Shown here: one piece after another, positions 23,698-34,250 of the stretch
Numbering within the stretch: the stretch's first letter is position 1
Layout: each line of letters begins with the position of its first letter
Source of the DNA: Hygrophila difformis
Lineage: Eukaryota; Streptophyta; Magnoliopsida; Lamiales; Acanthaceae
DNA length: 64,000 bases
NCBI GenBank assembly: GCA_030278955.1
Contig: JAOANR010000009.1
Coordinates: forward strand, 40,386,945 to 40,450,944
Direction: 5' to 3'
Notes under the pieces: generated by a model
Databases searched by the model: none
The model's input: the letters and a program-made list of their open reading frames with translations, nothing else
Told to the model about the DNA's origin: nothing
Translations under genes and position numbers: made by a program

Positions 23698-24923
23698 TCA
23701 GGGGCTGGTGGAAACATTGTAGGTCAATAATGGGACATCCTCATCACTTGCATTGTTGTTAGGAGGTTCCCCAGACAGGGCCTCAGAGGCAACAAAGGCA
23801 GCAGCTGCTCTGTGTGATGGTGCAGGGCCAGTAGTGAACGTGTAGCTGTCTCCATTTTTCGCAATCATGCCCATTTTGTGGAGGGAAGGTATGTTCAAAA
23901 GCTCCATGGGTTTAGTTCTATGCAACTGCCAGGAAGAAATAGATTCATCATCAGTACCACGTAATACGCCTAAGCTAAGAGCAAGGGCAGTCACAAAAGG
24001 GGATCCAACTAAGGCCCTCTTTTTCCGAACTACCTCCCCGAAAGTAATAGCTAAAAAATAACCAAGATTAAGTCGAACTCCCTGTTTCATGCACCAAAGA
24101 AAGTAGAATTTGGTCTTGGTGACTATATTGCCAGTGTCCTTTCGGCCAGAGAGGTTCGCAGTAAAAAATTTGTGCAGATATCGAAGGACCGGATCTTTTA
24201 AAGATTTCCCAAAACCTGTTTTTTTAAACCTTTCGCAGGATCCCAAGTAAAGTGTCCCCACAATCTTGCAAAATTACTAGCAAAAGGGTCAATGAAATTA
24301 CATGCTGATGTAACAAAAACTTCACTTTCCATTGCTTCAGCAGAAATAATCCCCAAATGATGGTTAAACTCAGCTAAGGAAAGCTGAAATGGCTTCCCAA
24401 GTAGCCTAAATTTAACTACATTTGGGTGTAAGACATCAAAAATTTTCGGTGGATGCTCAAATGTAAAAGTAGAGTAAAACTCACGACTTAGTTCATAATA
24501 ACTTCCGTATTCAAAGTTCATGAGTGAGTCCCATCCTATTCGCGAGAGATAAGTGGAGACAGCAGCCTTAAAACCCAATTTGTGAAGAGTAGGAGAGTGA
24601 ATGGCCTTACCAGGATACACGTATCGTGTAGCAATGGAGTTATACCTCTGTTGCTCCTTAGCAGTGAAGGAGTCGAGACGTCCACCGGCATGAGATGGAG
24701 GGAGCACTTGTGTTGCTGACCGTATCCTTGCCCTGGATGTGATAGGCGCCCCTGATGATGGATGAAGGGGAATGACAGCCACAACAGTGGATGTAGAGGC
24801 TTGGGCGTTGGCCTTTTTCTGTGGTTTCGTTCCCTTCTTGTTAGTGGCTTTGGAGACCCCTTTTGAAGTAGGTGCCAAAGCAGTCTTTTTAGACCGGGTA
24901 GCCAGAGTGTTAGTTCTTCCCAT
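23698..24923 (-). pseudogene. Athila-type extra ORF after pol (env-position ORF), frameshifted
   Basis: The likely start is the ATG at 24921-24923 (MGRTNTLATRSKK). An upstream in-frame Met at 25016 exists, but a splice-acceptor-like TTTCTGTGTGCAG lies just before 24923, as expected if this ORF is translated from a spliced RNA. The order is a basic Lys/Thr/Ala-rich N-terminus (a possible nuclear-targeting region), then the conserved transposon domain with LSREFYSTF, LLGKPFQLS and HLGI blocks, continuing after a frameshift near 24230-24260 with LHKFFTANLSGR and LNLGYFL, ending at 23698. No signal peptide or clear membrane anchor is seen. Function is unknown; an envelope role is only positional. 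It shares its domain style with the ORF at 40036-41709. Confidence 0.75.
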
Positions 24924-25319
24924 TTGTAGATCCCTGCACACAGAAAATTTGACACACAACCAAGTAGCAACAAGAATAGAACAATCGAATACCCCCAAGA
25001 ACCAACCATAGTTCAAAGAATTGTGAAATCCAGACTAGCCCAACCAAGCTTCCTTCACAATGTGTACATTTCAAGAAATCCTAACGACACATCTCATCTC
25101 GATTGACAGAAATTTCCAATAGAATCAATCAAATTTTGCCAATACTTAATTCTATCTCACAAGAATAGTCTCAAATCACCAAGTATAGACTAATTGCAAT
25201 GTGCATAGCAGTACCAATTTACCAACTATGAGGGATATTAACACATAGGAAGCAAACTGACCAATATAATAACGATTCCCAAGTAAGAGTAGAGAGTATT
25301 GGACTTACAAAATTGGGAA

Positions 25320-25910
25320 CCCTAGCAGCCCTAGATGAACTGCGGCCGAGAGGGAAGGGTGGACAGGCGGCGGCGGCGTTGCCTGGCCAGGGGGCGGTGG
25401 CGCACAGCAGCGAAGGACAGGGGGAGGCGGCGCTCCTGTGGTTGTCCAGTGGTGGCTAGGGCAGCGTCCGGGTGAGACAGAGGCCGGCGAGCGGCGGCGG
25501 CCGAGCGAGAGGAGGCCGGGACGGCGGCGACGGGAACGAGAGGAGGACGCCGGTGGCACGACGATGAGGGAGCAGAGATGGTGGCGCTCGCGGGTTTAGG
25601 GCAGAGAGAGGGGAAAGGGCGGCAAATGAGAGAAGGAGAGAGGCGGCGAGACCGGGAGGATGCAGGGGCGACGGCGACGCGGCGGCTGGTGGAGGGCGGC
25701 GGCGGCGCGGCGATGAGGGAGCAGAGATGGTGGTACAGGACGGAAGTGGTGGTGGCGCTCGCAGGTTAGGGCAGAGGGAAGAGGGAGCGTCGTGGTGATG
25801 GTGGTGGGGCGGCAGCGAGTGGGCGAGACAGAGACCGACGAGCGGCGGCGGCCGAGCGAGAGGAGGCCGGGACGGCGGCGACTGGAACGGCGATGAGGGA
25901 GCAGACGAGA
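25320..25910. repeat. GC-rich block with internal duplication
   Basis: A stretch built of GGCGG and GGCGAC units inside an AT-rich element. GAGCGGCGGCGGCCGAGCGA followed by AGGAGGCCGGGACGGCGG occurs near 25489-25530 and again near 25838-25880, and GATGAGGGAGCAGAGATGGT near 25563 and 25712. It could be captured host exon DNA or a structural spacer; the sequence alone does not decide. Confidence 0.7.
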
Positions 25911-26039
25911 GAGAAGAGAGGTGTTGGGGTGAGCAGTCGAGACATTGGGGAAGAGGGGAAGGATCTGAGTTGTTAGGGCTTGTATTGAAGTTTGAATTTT
26001 GGAACCTGACTTTTGCCCTAAGTCCTCATCAGTATATTT

Positions 26040-26235
26040 TTCAGTCTTGGGTGTGCCCATACTCAAGAAAAAAAATTTAGCTGTCTTGTTTTCTTCTCCT
26101 CTGAAAATTTTCAGTATATTTTTCTTTCTTGGGCGTGCCCACGCACAAGGCTTTTATTTAGACTGGTGGGCTTCCTTCCTTCCTCTCCAATTCCAGTGTA
26201 TATTTACTCCTTAGGCATGCCCACGCACAACACCA
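26040..26235 (-). repeat. Three diverged repeats with GGGCGTGCCC palindrome core
   Basis: Plus-strand cores TTGGGTGTGCCCATAC (26046), TTGGGCGTGCCCACGCAC (26129) and TTAGGCATGCCCACGCAC (26211) are spaced about 83 bases apart and each is preceded by a CAGT(A/G)TATTT-like stretch. The middle copy contains a perfect GGGC-GT-GCCC palindrome. Confidence 0.75.
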
Positions 26236-26423
26236 ATTTTTCCTCTGCAAATTCAAAAAGTCCTGAAATCGACAAGCATGAGCCAAAACCAATGAAAACT
26301 TTATTAGACTCAATCTAAGACTAAAAACTTCAACCAAGAAAATGAGATTAAAATAAAAACACTTGGGTTGCCTCCTAAGAAGCACCTTTCTTTAAGTCTT
26401 TGGCTAGACATAATGAAGCTCAA

Positions 26424-29400
26424 TCAATTAATAGGATCAATCAAAGCAATCATCTCCACAGCATGTTCTTGGAATTCCTCATAATAGGGCTTAAGGCGAT
26501 GCCCGTTCACCATGAACTTTTTCTCCGTGCTTAGACTTTGTATTTCAATTGCACCGAAAGGTAACACGTTAGTAACCACAAAAGGACCTATCCAACGAGA
26601 GCGCAACTTACCCGGGAAGAGCTTAAGGCGGGAATGAAAAAGCAAGACCTTTTGTCCTACTTTAAATTCTTTCCTTAGAATTTTTTGATCATGAAAAACC
26701 TTACTCTTCTCCTTGTAAATAGTGGAATTCTCATAGGCCTCGTTCCGGATTTCTTCTAGTTCCTACAACTGCAATTTTCTATTTTCTCCAGCTTCAATCA
26801 AGTTCGTATTACACTTCTTAACTGCCCAGTATGCACGATGTTCCAATTCAACCGGTAAATGACAAGGCTTACCAAATACTAACCTGTAGGGCGACATTCC
26901 AATTGGAGTTTTATACGCGGTGCGATATGCCCATAGAGCATCATCTAATTGTACACTCCAATCCTTTCTATCTGGTCTCACCATTTTCTCCAAGATTCCT
27001 TTGATTTCTCTGTTGGATACCTCAGCTTGTCCATTTATCTGTGGATGATATGATGTCGAGACCTTATGCACAACTCCATACCTGCGAAACAATGCAAAAA
27101 TTGTTTTGTTGCAAAAATGTGCTCCCCTATCACTTACAACTGCCTTAGGCATTCCAAAGCGATTGAAGATGAATGTCTTTAAAAACTCTGCAACAACTTT
27201 AGCATCGTTAGTTCGGGTAGCTTTAGCTTCCACCCACTTTGACACATAATCGACTGCAAGTATGATGTAATGAAAACCATGTGACATTGGAAACGGCCCC
27301 ATAAAATCCATGCCCCAAACATCAAATATTTCAACAAAAAACATTGGTGTTAATGGCATTTGATTTTTAGCAGAAATATTTCCTACCCGTTGGCATTTAT
27401 CACAAGTTTTGCAAAACATGTGTGCATCTTTAAATAAGGTAGGCCAATAAAATCCACTATCCAATACCTCCTTGCAGTCCGTTGGGCACCAAAGTGACCC
27501 CCGCATTCTAAAGAATGGCAAAATTTAAGAATAGAATCATACTCACTCTCTTTTACGCAACGTCTAATGACTTGGTCCGCATATCTTTTCCACAGATACG
27601 GATCATCCCATATGTAATACTTGGAATCACTTTTCAGCTTATCCCTTTTCGCCGTAGTCCAACCTGCAGGAAACTTGTTAGTGACTAAATAATTCACTAC
27701 ATCTGCATACCATGGAGAATGTGAGGAAATTGTAAACAATTGTTCCTGTGGGAAATACTCCCTTAAACAGAGTTCATCTTGGGCAGTAGGGAGACGGCTT
27801 AAGTGATCCGCAACTAAATTTTCGCTTCCCTTTTTATCCTTGATTTCCACATCGAATTCTTGTAGGAGTAATACCCATCTAATTAGCCTTGGCTTGCTCT
27901 CCTTCTTGGACATCAAGTGCCTCAAAGCTGCATGATCAGAATAAATAATTACTTTAGTTCCCAATAAATATGATCTAAACTTTTCTAAAGCAAAAATAAC
28001 AGCTAAGAGTTCTTTTTCTGTAGTAGAATAATTAAGTTGAGCCCCATTCAACGCCTTTGATGCATAGTATATGGCCTATGAGGTTCTTTCACTTCTTTGT
28101 CCAAGAACAACTCCTACTGCGGTGTCACTGGCATCGCACATGATCTCGAAAGGCAGGTTCCAATTAGGTGGCTGAATGATAGGAGGTGATGTCAACAGCT
28201 CCTTGATTTTTTCAAAGGCCTTTTTGCAATCCTCGCCAAACTCAAACTGGACATCCTTTTGCAGAAGTCGAAACAAAGGAGCAGCTATTTTTGAGAAATC
28301 CTTGATAAAGCGGCAATAGAATCCTGCATGACCTAAAAAAGAACGAATATCCCTCACCGAAGTGGGGTAGGGTAAAGTAGAAATAATATCAACCTTTGCT
28401 CTATCTACCTCAATCCCTCTTGATGACACTAGGTGGCCAAGAACAATCCCATTTTCTACCATAAACTGACACTTTTCCCAATTCAATACTAGCCTAGTTT
28501 CTTTACATCTTTTCAATATCACGACTAGATTATCTAAGCAAGCATCAAAACTATCACCATAAACACTAAAGTCATCCATGAATACCTCAATGATCTTTCC
28601 AACAAATTCAGAGAATATGCTTACCATGCACCATTGAAATGTTGCTGGAGCATTACACAGTCCAAAAGGCATTCTTTTGTAAGCAAAACTTCCAAATGGA
28701 CATGTGAATGTGGCCTTTTCTTGATCTTCCGGTGCTATAGCAATCTGGAAATACCCTGAAAAACCATCTAGGAAACAGTAGTGAGATTTACCAGCTAGTC
28801 TTTCAACCATCTAGTCAATAAATGGTAATAGAAAATGATCTTTCTTAGTTACGGTTTTTAGCTTACGGTAATCAATACATTGGCGCCAACCAGTTTGCTT
28901 ACGCACAGGGATTAACTTACCGTCATGATCAACCTCAACAGTAACTCCTGCTTTCTTTGGAATAACGTGAATAGGACTTACCCATTTACTATCCGAGATG
29001 GGATAGATAATATCTGCATCTAGTAGCTTCAAAATTTCTTTCTTTACTACCTCCATCATGGCAGGGTTGAGTCTTCTTTGTGCTTGCCTTACGGGTTTAG
29101 CCTCTTCTTTAGCACAATTTTGTGGGTGCATAGGAACGGGCTAATGCCCTTGATGTCTACTAAGGTCCACCCAATGGCTTCCCTGTGTTCTCTCAAAACA
29201 CGGAGTAGCTTTTCTTCTTGCACAGGAGATAGAGCAGCAACTATGATCACAGGCAGTGTTTTTCCTTCTCCTAGAAAAGCATACTTTAAGTTCGACGGCA
29301 GTGGCTTCAATTCTACAACTGGTGTCTGCGAAACAGAAGGCAACAATCCTTTGTCAATCTTAGTTAGAATTGAATTTACAGCCATGTACCTTGGTGGTTG

Positions 29401-29493
29401 AGGTTCCAAAGATTGTAGAGCTTGAACCATATCTCTAACCGCTTCATTCAATGGCATATCATCCAAAGACTTAATGTCTAAGCTCTTTGTCAA
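26424..29493 (-). pseudogene. Athila-like pol: reverse transcriptase, RNase H, integrase, disrupted
   Basis: Domains in order on the minus strand: pre-RT linker (29493-29089); reverse transcriptase with SPIHVIPKK, QCIDYRKL (about 28880), FLDGFSGYFQI, PFGLCNAPATF and catalytic F-M-D-D (about 28570); RNase H with TEKELLAV and [10 protein letters not shown]; integrase with zinc-binding remnants, DFMGPFP, SDRGAHF and STSYHPQ-x-NGQAE-x-SNREIK (D-D-E core), ending at 26424. Lesions are frameshifts near 29110 and 27520 and stops at 28811-28813, 28076-28078 and 26763-26765. The reverse transcriptase copies element RNA and the integrase inserts the DNA; this copy cannot make either in full. Confidence 0.92.
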
Positions 29494-29499
29494 TGCAAT

Positions 29500-31818
29500 T
29501 TATAGCTCATCCTTTCCATAGTGCTCAAAATCTTCCTGCACACTATTATCAATAACATCTACTCTGCACAATTCATTAGATTCAACAGGGTATTTCATTG
29601 CATCAAAAATATTAAATTTAACTTGTTCCCCATTAAATTCCAATGTGAGAGTTCCACTTTTAACATCAATTTTAGTTTGTGCAGTACAAATAAATGGTCT
29701 CCCAAGTAAAATAGGTGAAGGATTAGGCGAATTTTCATCATGCATGTCTAGAACATAGAAATCAACTGGGAATATTAATTCATTGACTTGCACTAGGACG
29801 TCATCAATCATACCCTCAGGGTAAGCATTGGTCCTATCCGCTAGTTGAATAATTATCCCGGTTTCTTTCAATGGACCAACATTAAGAGCATTGAAGATAG
29901 ACTTGGGCATAACATTAATAGCGGCTCCTAAATCTAGCCTAGCTCGTTTAAGCTCAATCTTCCCTATCTTACAAGGAATTACAAACATACCTGGGTCTCC
30001 GCATTTCTGTGTTAGTTTTCTTTGAAGCATGGTGGAAACGTTCTCTCCAGCTAGTACTTTCTCATCCCCTCTCAGCTTTTGTTTGTTAGTGCATAGCTCT
30101 TTGAGGAACTTGGCATAACGGGGAATTTGTTTGATGGCATCCAACAACGGTATGCTCAGTTCAAATTTCTTGAACACCTCCATAATCTCCTTGTTTTTGT
30201 CGCTCTTGCTAGGTTTCGCCAACCTGTGAGGAAATGGAGCTATTTTAGTACTCGATTGAATAGGGGGATCAGAAATGACCTGTTCAGTAGACTTTTTTTT
30301 AGCTTCTTTCTCTATTTCCTTTTCAATCTCCTCATCATCTTTCTCCTTTGAGGTAATAACTTTAGGTTCGGCCAATTCCTTCCCACTTCGCAATGTTATG
30401 GCATTAACACCCCTCGGGTTGTTATCTTTCTGAGCTGGTAGTCTGCCCCTTTCTCTTTCTTTGGACTCTCGAAGTTCAGCCATGACTTGAGCCATTTGAT
30501 CCTCCAGATTCTTCACACTCATCCTAGTCTCCTGCTGAAATTGCAAAACACTAGAAGCAATAGATTTAACCATATCTTGCAATGAATTACCTGGAGCAGG
30601 GACATAATTTTGCCTTTGTTGTTGAGGTTGCTGAGGTGGTTGGAAACCTGGTGGTTGTTGTGCAGAAGCTTGTTGATTTCCATAGCGTAAATTGGGATGA
30701 TCCCTCCATCCCAGATTGTAGGTGTTGGAGAAAGGATCATAATTCTTTCTTTGCACAATACCAGCTGCATTAACCTCTACTTCCTCAGATAATGTGGGAC
30801 ATGCGTCAGTAGGATGATCATTGCTTGTGTAAATCCTACATGCTTTCACAGGAACAATACCTACAGCAAGTTTACGAACAAAAGCAGTCAGTTCATTGAA
30901 TTGTTGGTGTATAGAAGAATTTACCTCAGTTGCTTCCTTGACTGCCACAATATCTCTGGGTCCGAATTGTTGGGAGTTCATTGCCATGTCATTGAGCAAT
31001 TCCCAAGCTTCCCGAGGTGTCTTGTTCATGAAGGCCCCTCCACAAGTAGCATCAATAATTCTCATATCGATAGAGGTTAGTCCTTCATAGAAATATTGAA
31101 TTAAAAGCTGTTCAGGAATTTGATGTTGTGGGCATCTAGCAATCAGTTTATTGAATCTATCCCAGTACTCATAAAGAGTTTCCCCTGGTGCCTGTTTAAT
31201 ACCACATATTTCCTTACGCAGAGTTGCAGCTCTAGATGCAGGATAAAATCTTTCTAAGAACCTGTGTTTCATCTCAGTCCAAGTGGTGACACTCCCTGCT
31301 GGAAGATTGAAGAGCCAGTCTTTCGCAGCATCTTTCAATGAAAATGGGAAAGCTCTCAGCTTGATCTGGTCTTCGGTAATTCCTGGTGGTTTCATACTTG
31401 TGCACACCACATCGAACTCTTGCAAATGTTTGTGGGGCTCCTCACCTGACAAACCATGGAAAGAAGGCATGAGATGGATTAGTCCGGATTTAAGTTCAAA
31501 TTGAGTATTACCTTCAATCATTGGAAAAGTTATGCAGAGTGGTTGTTGAGTTAAATCGGGAGCTGCCAGCTCCCTAAGAGTCATTCGTTGCGCCATTGGT
31601 GCTAGAAGAATCTCAACTTTTTCCTCTAGTTCTTGACTGTCCTCAGAGTCGGATGAACTGGAACTGTTGGCAGTTTGTAGAGCCACGTTAAGCTGTGGTG
31701 ATAGAACGGTTGCTTTCTCTGCTCTTCTCTTCTCCTTGGCTTTCTTCCTCAAATGGCGTGCAGTTTTCTCAATTTCAGGGTCAAAGTTTAATTCACTACC
31801 ACGTCTTGTTCGAGGCAT
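29500..31818 (-). CDS. Athila-like Gag and protease polyprotein segment
   Basis: 772 codons open from MPRTRRGSELNF at 31818, about 83 bases after the primer site. The first 80 residues are charged and Ser-rich. The retrotransposon Gag domain follows (about residues 120-240: LRAFPFSLKDAAKDWL, W-x-E-M-K-x-RFLERFYP, ETLYEYWDRF). Then comes a Gln/Pro-rich linker, and a retropepsin-like region near residue 630 with LDLGAAINVMP, where the usual D-S/T-G core reads D-L-G, as is common in this lineage, followed by ILLGRPF. It stops at 29500 and the next Met-led frame starts seven bases later in the same phase, so one stop separates it from pol. Gag packs element RNA; the protease would cut the polyprotein. 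Confidence 0.9.
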   Translation of the reverse strand: MPRTRRGSELNFDPEIEKTARHLRKKAKEKRRAEKATVLSPQLNVALQTANSSSSSDSEDSQELEEKVEILLAPMAQRMTLRELAAPDLTQQPLCITFPMIEGNTQFELKSGLIHLMPSFHGLSGEEPHKHLQEFDVVCTSMKPPGITEDQIKLRAFPFSLKDAAKDWLFNLPAGSVTTWTEMKHRFLERFYPASRAATLRKEICGIKQAPGETLYEYWDRFNKLIARCPQHQIPEQLLIQYFYEGLTSIDMRIIDATCGGAFMNKTPREAWELLNDMAMNSQQFGPRDIVAVKEATEVNSSIHQQFNELTAFVRKLAVGIVPVKACRIYTSNDHPTDACPTLSEEVEVNAAGIVQRKNYDPFSNTYNLGWRDHPNLRYGNQQASAQQPPGFQPPQQPQQQRQNYVPAPGNSLQDMVKSIASSVLQFQQETRMSVKNLEDQMAQVMAELRESKERERGRLPAQKDNNPRGVNAITLRSGKELAEPKVITSKEKDDEEIEKEIEKEAKKKSTEQVISDPPIQSSTKIAPFPHRLAKPSKSDKNKEIMEVFKKFELSIPLLDAIKQIPRYAKFLKELCTNKQKLRGDEKVLAGENVSTMLQRKLTQKCGDPGMFVIPCKIGKIELKRARLDLGAAINVMPKSIFNALNVGPLKETGIIIQLADRTNAYPEGMIDDVLVQVNELIFPVDFYVLDMHDENSPNPSPILLGRPFICTAQTKIDVKSGTLTLEFNGEQVKFNIFDAMKYPVESNELCRVDVIDNSVQEDFEHYGKDEL

Positions 31819-31901
31819 AAACTAATAAGCAGATACAATCAATAATATATAATAAGTAAATATAATAGAAATAACCAAAATAATGAAAATCCTTTTGGTG
31901 C

Positions 31902-31919
31902 TCCCCGGCAACGGCGCCA
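31902..31919 (-). other. Primer binding site, tRNA-Asp type
   Basis: TCCCCGGCAACGGCGCCA on the plus strand equals the 3' end of plant tRNA-Asp(GUC), so the element RNA carries its complement. It lies five bases from the 5' LTR end. Athila-type elements use this tRNA. Confidence 0.88.
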
Positions 31920-31924
31920 AAAAT

Positions 31925-33228
31925 TGCTAGCTCGTCGTAAAGCTGCAAAATAAATATTATTTCCTACGCCACAAAACACAATAAGTATTGTAGTAGTGAG
32001 TAGGGTCGTCTCCCAAGGGATGCGATAAAGGATTCAATAAATTGATTATTTATTTTTATAGATATATAAAGGGGGATTTGATTTCACATAATTCTAACAA
32101 AGAAATAAAAATAAGCAAACAAAAATAAGAAAAGCAATCAATCTCCAAACTTCAATAATGAAAAGATCTAGCCTTGGCATGAATTTCATTTAGGATATGA
32201 ATTTGTTCATCAACTTATAATTAAAATTTATTGGTCATATGGATAAATTGGTTATAGTTAAATCAACACGGTTGATAACCAACTTTTCCTTACATTTTGA
32301 TAGCTAAGGTACGACCGTTAGCTAATTCCCTTCTTGAGAGAGAAATACCAAGTACGAAAAGGTAATTTACAATTCCAAAAGCATTAAACTCAAGAAAAGC
32401 CCAATTCAAATTAACAATATTCCTAAGAGGACTTGTTCAAAATTGATCCCAAATTCTCACTAGTGTCTGCTCTAGCTTGTTACTATTAATTAAAATTCAA
32501 CACAATTACGACTTGTAACACCCCCATTTTCCTATCTTAAAAATCACAGCGGAAGTTACCAATAGGAAAGCAGGGTTGTTACCGCCACACTTCCAATTAA
32601 GCTCGCCTTGGCCTTGAAGAATTCTAATTTTAACAATGAATTCAATAAATTAATATGTGGCCACAACTATTAAATTAAGAATTCAATCATATATTATAGA
32701 GAATTTAGAAATACCCAATGACCAACAAACATTCCATTCAATCCAAAACAAAGTTTCACAAATTCATATTTCTAAAATCAATTCATACCAAAGCTAGAAA
32801 ATAGTTTACTCACACTCCATAAAAACACCAATGAAATATGAAAAATTGAACATCTTCATTTGGTGGTGAAGAGTAATTTCTTTGGGACTTGGATAGAGAG
32901 GAAGATGGAAAAATGTAGTGTTTGTGTAGTTCATAAGCTCCCAATTTATAGACTCAATCTTGCAAATGTGTTTTCACTCTTCAATTTTGGTGGCTTGAAT
33001 CTTCAATTTTTGGTGGCTTGATTCTACTTTGGTAGCTTGTCTTTTTTTTTTCTTCTTTCAACTTTGATGTCTCTTCACTTGTTCTTCAATTTTTTCCAAG
33101 TTCTTTTGTCAAGTATCTTGAACCTATTCACACACAAAAGTTTACCAATTAAGAGTGTTTATATTGTGTTTACATTCAAAACAAGATAAAAATGTATGAA
33201 AAATATTTATATTATTTAGCCTATATCA
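31925..33228 (-). repeat. 5' LTR of the Athila-like element
   Basis: 1,304 bp, from TGCTAGCTCG to CCTATATCA on the plus strand. It differs from the left LTR mainly by the insertion at about 32517-32617. The CTAGA duplication follows at 33229-33233. Confidence 0.95.
32517..32617 (-). mobile_element. ~100-bp LTR-end-like insertion in the Athila LTR
   Basis: It is absent from the sister LTR near 21510. It begins TGTAACACCCCCATTTT and contains GTTACCGCCACACTTCC, then AAGCTCGCC. These match, in the same order, the reversed 3' end of the long-LTR family (compare 58901-58985), but the middle differs. No clear target duplication is seen. Confidence 0.65.
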
Positions 33229-33233
33229 CTAGA

Positions 33234-33640
33234 CAAGATATTAATGGTAGAAAAAATCGAAATTCCATAATCAAAGCAAACCCCTAGTGAATTAATTAAC
33301 TGATCGGCGTGCTATCAGAAGTTTATTTTGAGTTTGATAATATTCACAAATTTCGACATTTAATTTATTAATATGATGAGAAATATAGACCTCTTTCCTT
33401 GGTGATGTTGAAGTAGAGCTATCTAAAAATCCCATCTTTTCCCTGTCAATTGATTGTTATATACCCCCGACACAATTAATAATGGCATAATTCACTTTTC
33501 TTAGAATGAAAGAAAGATGGGGGGGGGGGGGGGGTGTCAAACTTCTTGGTTTAACTTTAGAAATAGCATTAGCTTCCCTCGAGAAGAGAATAATTCGAGC
33601 ATATTATTGCGAAAGTCGCCCTATCTTAAATAAAGGCTCA
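33234..33640. other. Organelle-like non-coding DNA with 16-G run
   Basis: This continues the organelle-derived block to the right of the Athila-like insertion. A run of 16 G lies at 33519-33534. The stretch at about 33545-33620 looks plastid-like but I could not name it. Confidence 0.5.
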
Positions 33641-33736
33641 CTGGTGTCCTAGGCATAGAGGAACCACACCAACCCATCCCGAACTTGGTGGTTAAACCCT
33701 ACTGCAATGACCTACTGTAGGAGAGGTCCTGTGGAA
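33641..33736 (+). pseudogene. rrn5: Plastid 5S rRNA (rrn5) fragment
   Basis: CTGGTGTCCTAGGCATAGAG, then CCATCCCGAACTTGGTGGTT and ACTGTAGGAGAGGTCCTG match plastid 5S rRNA with a few substitutions. The match is lost after GTGGAA at about 33736, so roughly the first 95 of about 121 bases are present. It is not functional. Confidence 0.88.
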
Positions 33737-34063
33737 TTGACTGTGGGAAAGAGAATCGCTTTGCTTTGGCATGCCAGAAGTATTTTACATTTTTTTTTCT
33801 TTTCATCTTTTCAAAAAAGCCCATCTTGATCAAAAGGTACCGGAGAGAAAGCCTCAAGACAGGACACCGTATCATGTCTCTTGAGAAAGTCCCCTGCTGA
33901 CTCCATCCCATATAAATAAGCTAGCGGTCAAGTTCTAAGCAAGGGTCGAAGGAAGCTAACAATTAGGCCATCATCCCGGGCAGTGATCTTTCTCTTCAAT
34001 GGTTGTTGGCTGGCAATTACATTATGCCCTTTGGACCTAAATCTGGACATAATAAAATAATAC
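33737..34063. other. Organelle-like non-coding DNA
   Basis: No recognisable gene. It links a plastid 5S fragment to a mitochondrial 26S fragment, a combination expected of mitochondrial DNA that had itself taken up plastid sequence. Confidence 0.45.
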
Positions 34064-34250
34064 ATCGGTAGGGAGCGTTCCGCGTTAGAGGGAAGCCCCC
34101 GCGCGAGTAGCGGTGGACGAAGCGGAAGCGAGATTGTCGGCTTTAGTAACGCAAACATTGGTGAGAATCCAATGCCCCGAAAACCTAAGGGTTCCTCTGC
34201 AAGTTTTGTCCACAGAAGGTGAGTCAGGGCCTAAGATTAGGCCGAAATGT
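34064..34250 (+). pseudogene. rrn26: Mitochondrial 26S rRNA (rrn26) fragment
   Basis: TCGGTAGGGAGCGTTCCG, AGTAGCGGTGGACGAAGC, then CATTGGTGAGAATCCAATGC and AAACCTAAGGGTTCCTC match plant mitochondrial 26S rRNA. The match breaks after GGCCGAAA near 34246. It is much better preserved than the sister fragment at 20801-20870. Confidence 0.88.

Larger units (their letters stand above)
25017..26423 (-). other. Spacer between pol and the extra ORF, with GC-rich block and short repeats
   Basis: No supported gene. It contains a sharply GC-rich block (25320-25910) and three copies of a GGGCGTGCCCACGCAC-like motif (26040-26235). Long frames in the GC-rich part are composition artefacts on both strands, rich in Arg, Pro, Gly and Ser. 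Confidence 0.6.
20919..33228 (-). mobile_element. Complete Athila-like Ty3/gypsy retrotransposon
   Basis: This is a 12.3 kb element on the minus strand: right LTR (the 5' LTR) 31925-33228, tRNA-Asp primer site, gag-protease, reverse transcriptase-RNase H-integrase, a GC-rich block, an extra ORF, polypurine tracts, and left LTR 20919-22123. It is bounded by CTAGA duplications and LTR termini TGATATAG and AGCTAGCA in element orientation. The tRNA-Asp primer, an extra ORF after pol, and pol-internal features point to the Athila lineage. The LTRs look nearly identical by eye, so the insertion is younger than the decayed DNA around it. Several frames are broken. Confidence 0.93.

Noticed and set aside
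24772..25011. Plus-strand frame opposite the Athila extra ORF
   Set aside because: Shadow of the minus-strand coding sequence.
25305..26066. Arg/Pro-rich proteins on both strands in the GC-rich block
   Set aside because: Open frames on both strands are expected from GC-rich, stop-poor DNA; no recognisable domain.
33641..33736. Functional 5S rRNA gene
   Set aside because: The last quarter is missing and several conserved bases differ; the match is to plastid, not nuclear, 5S.
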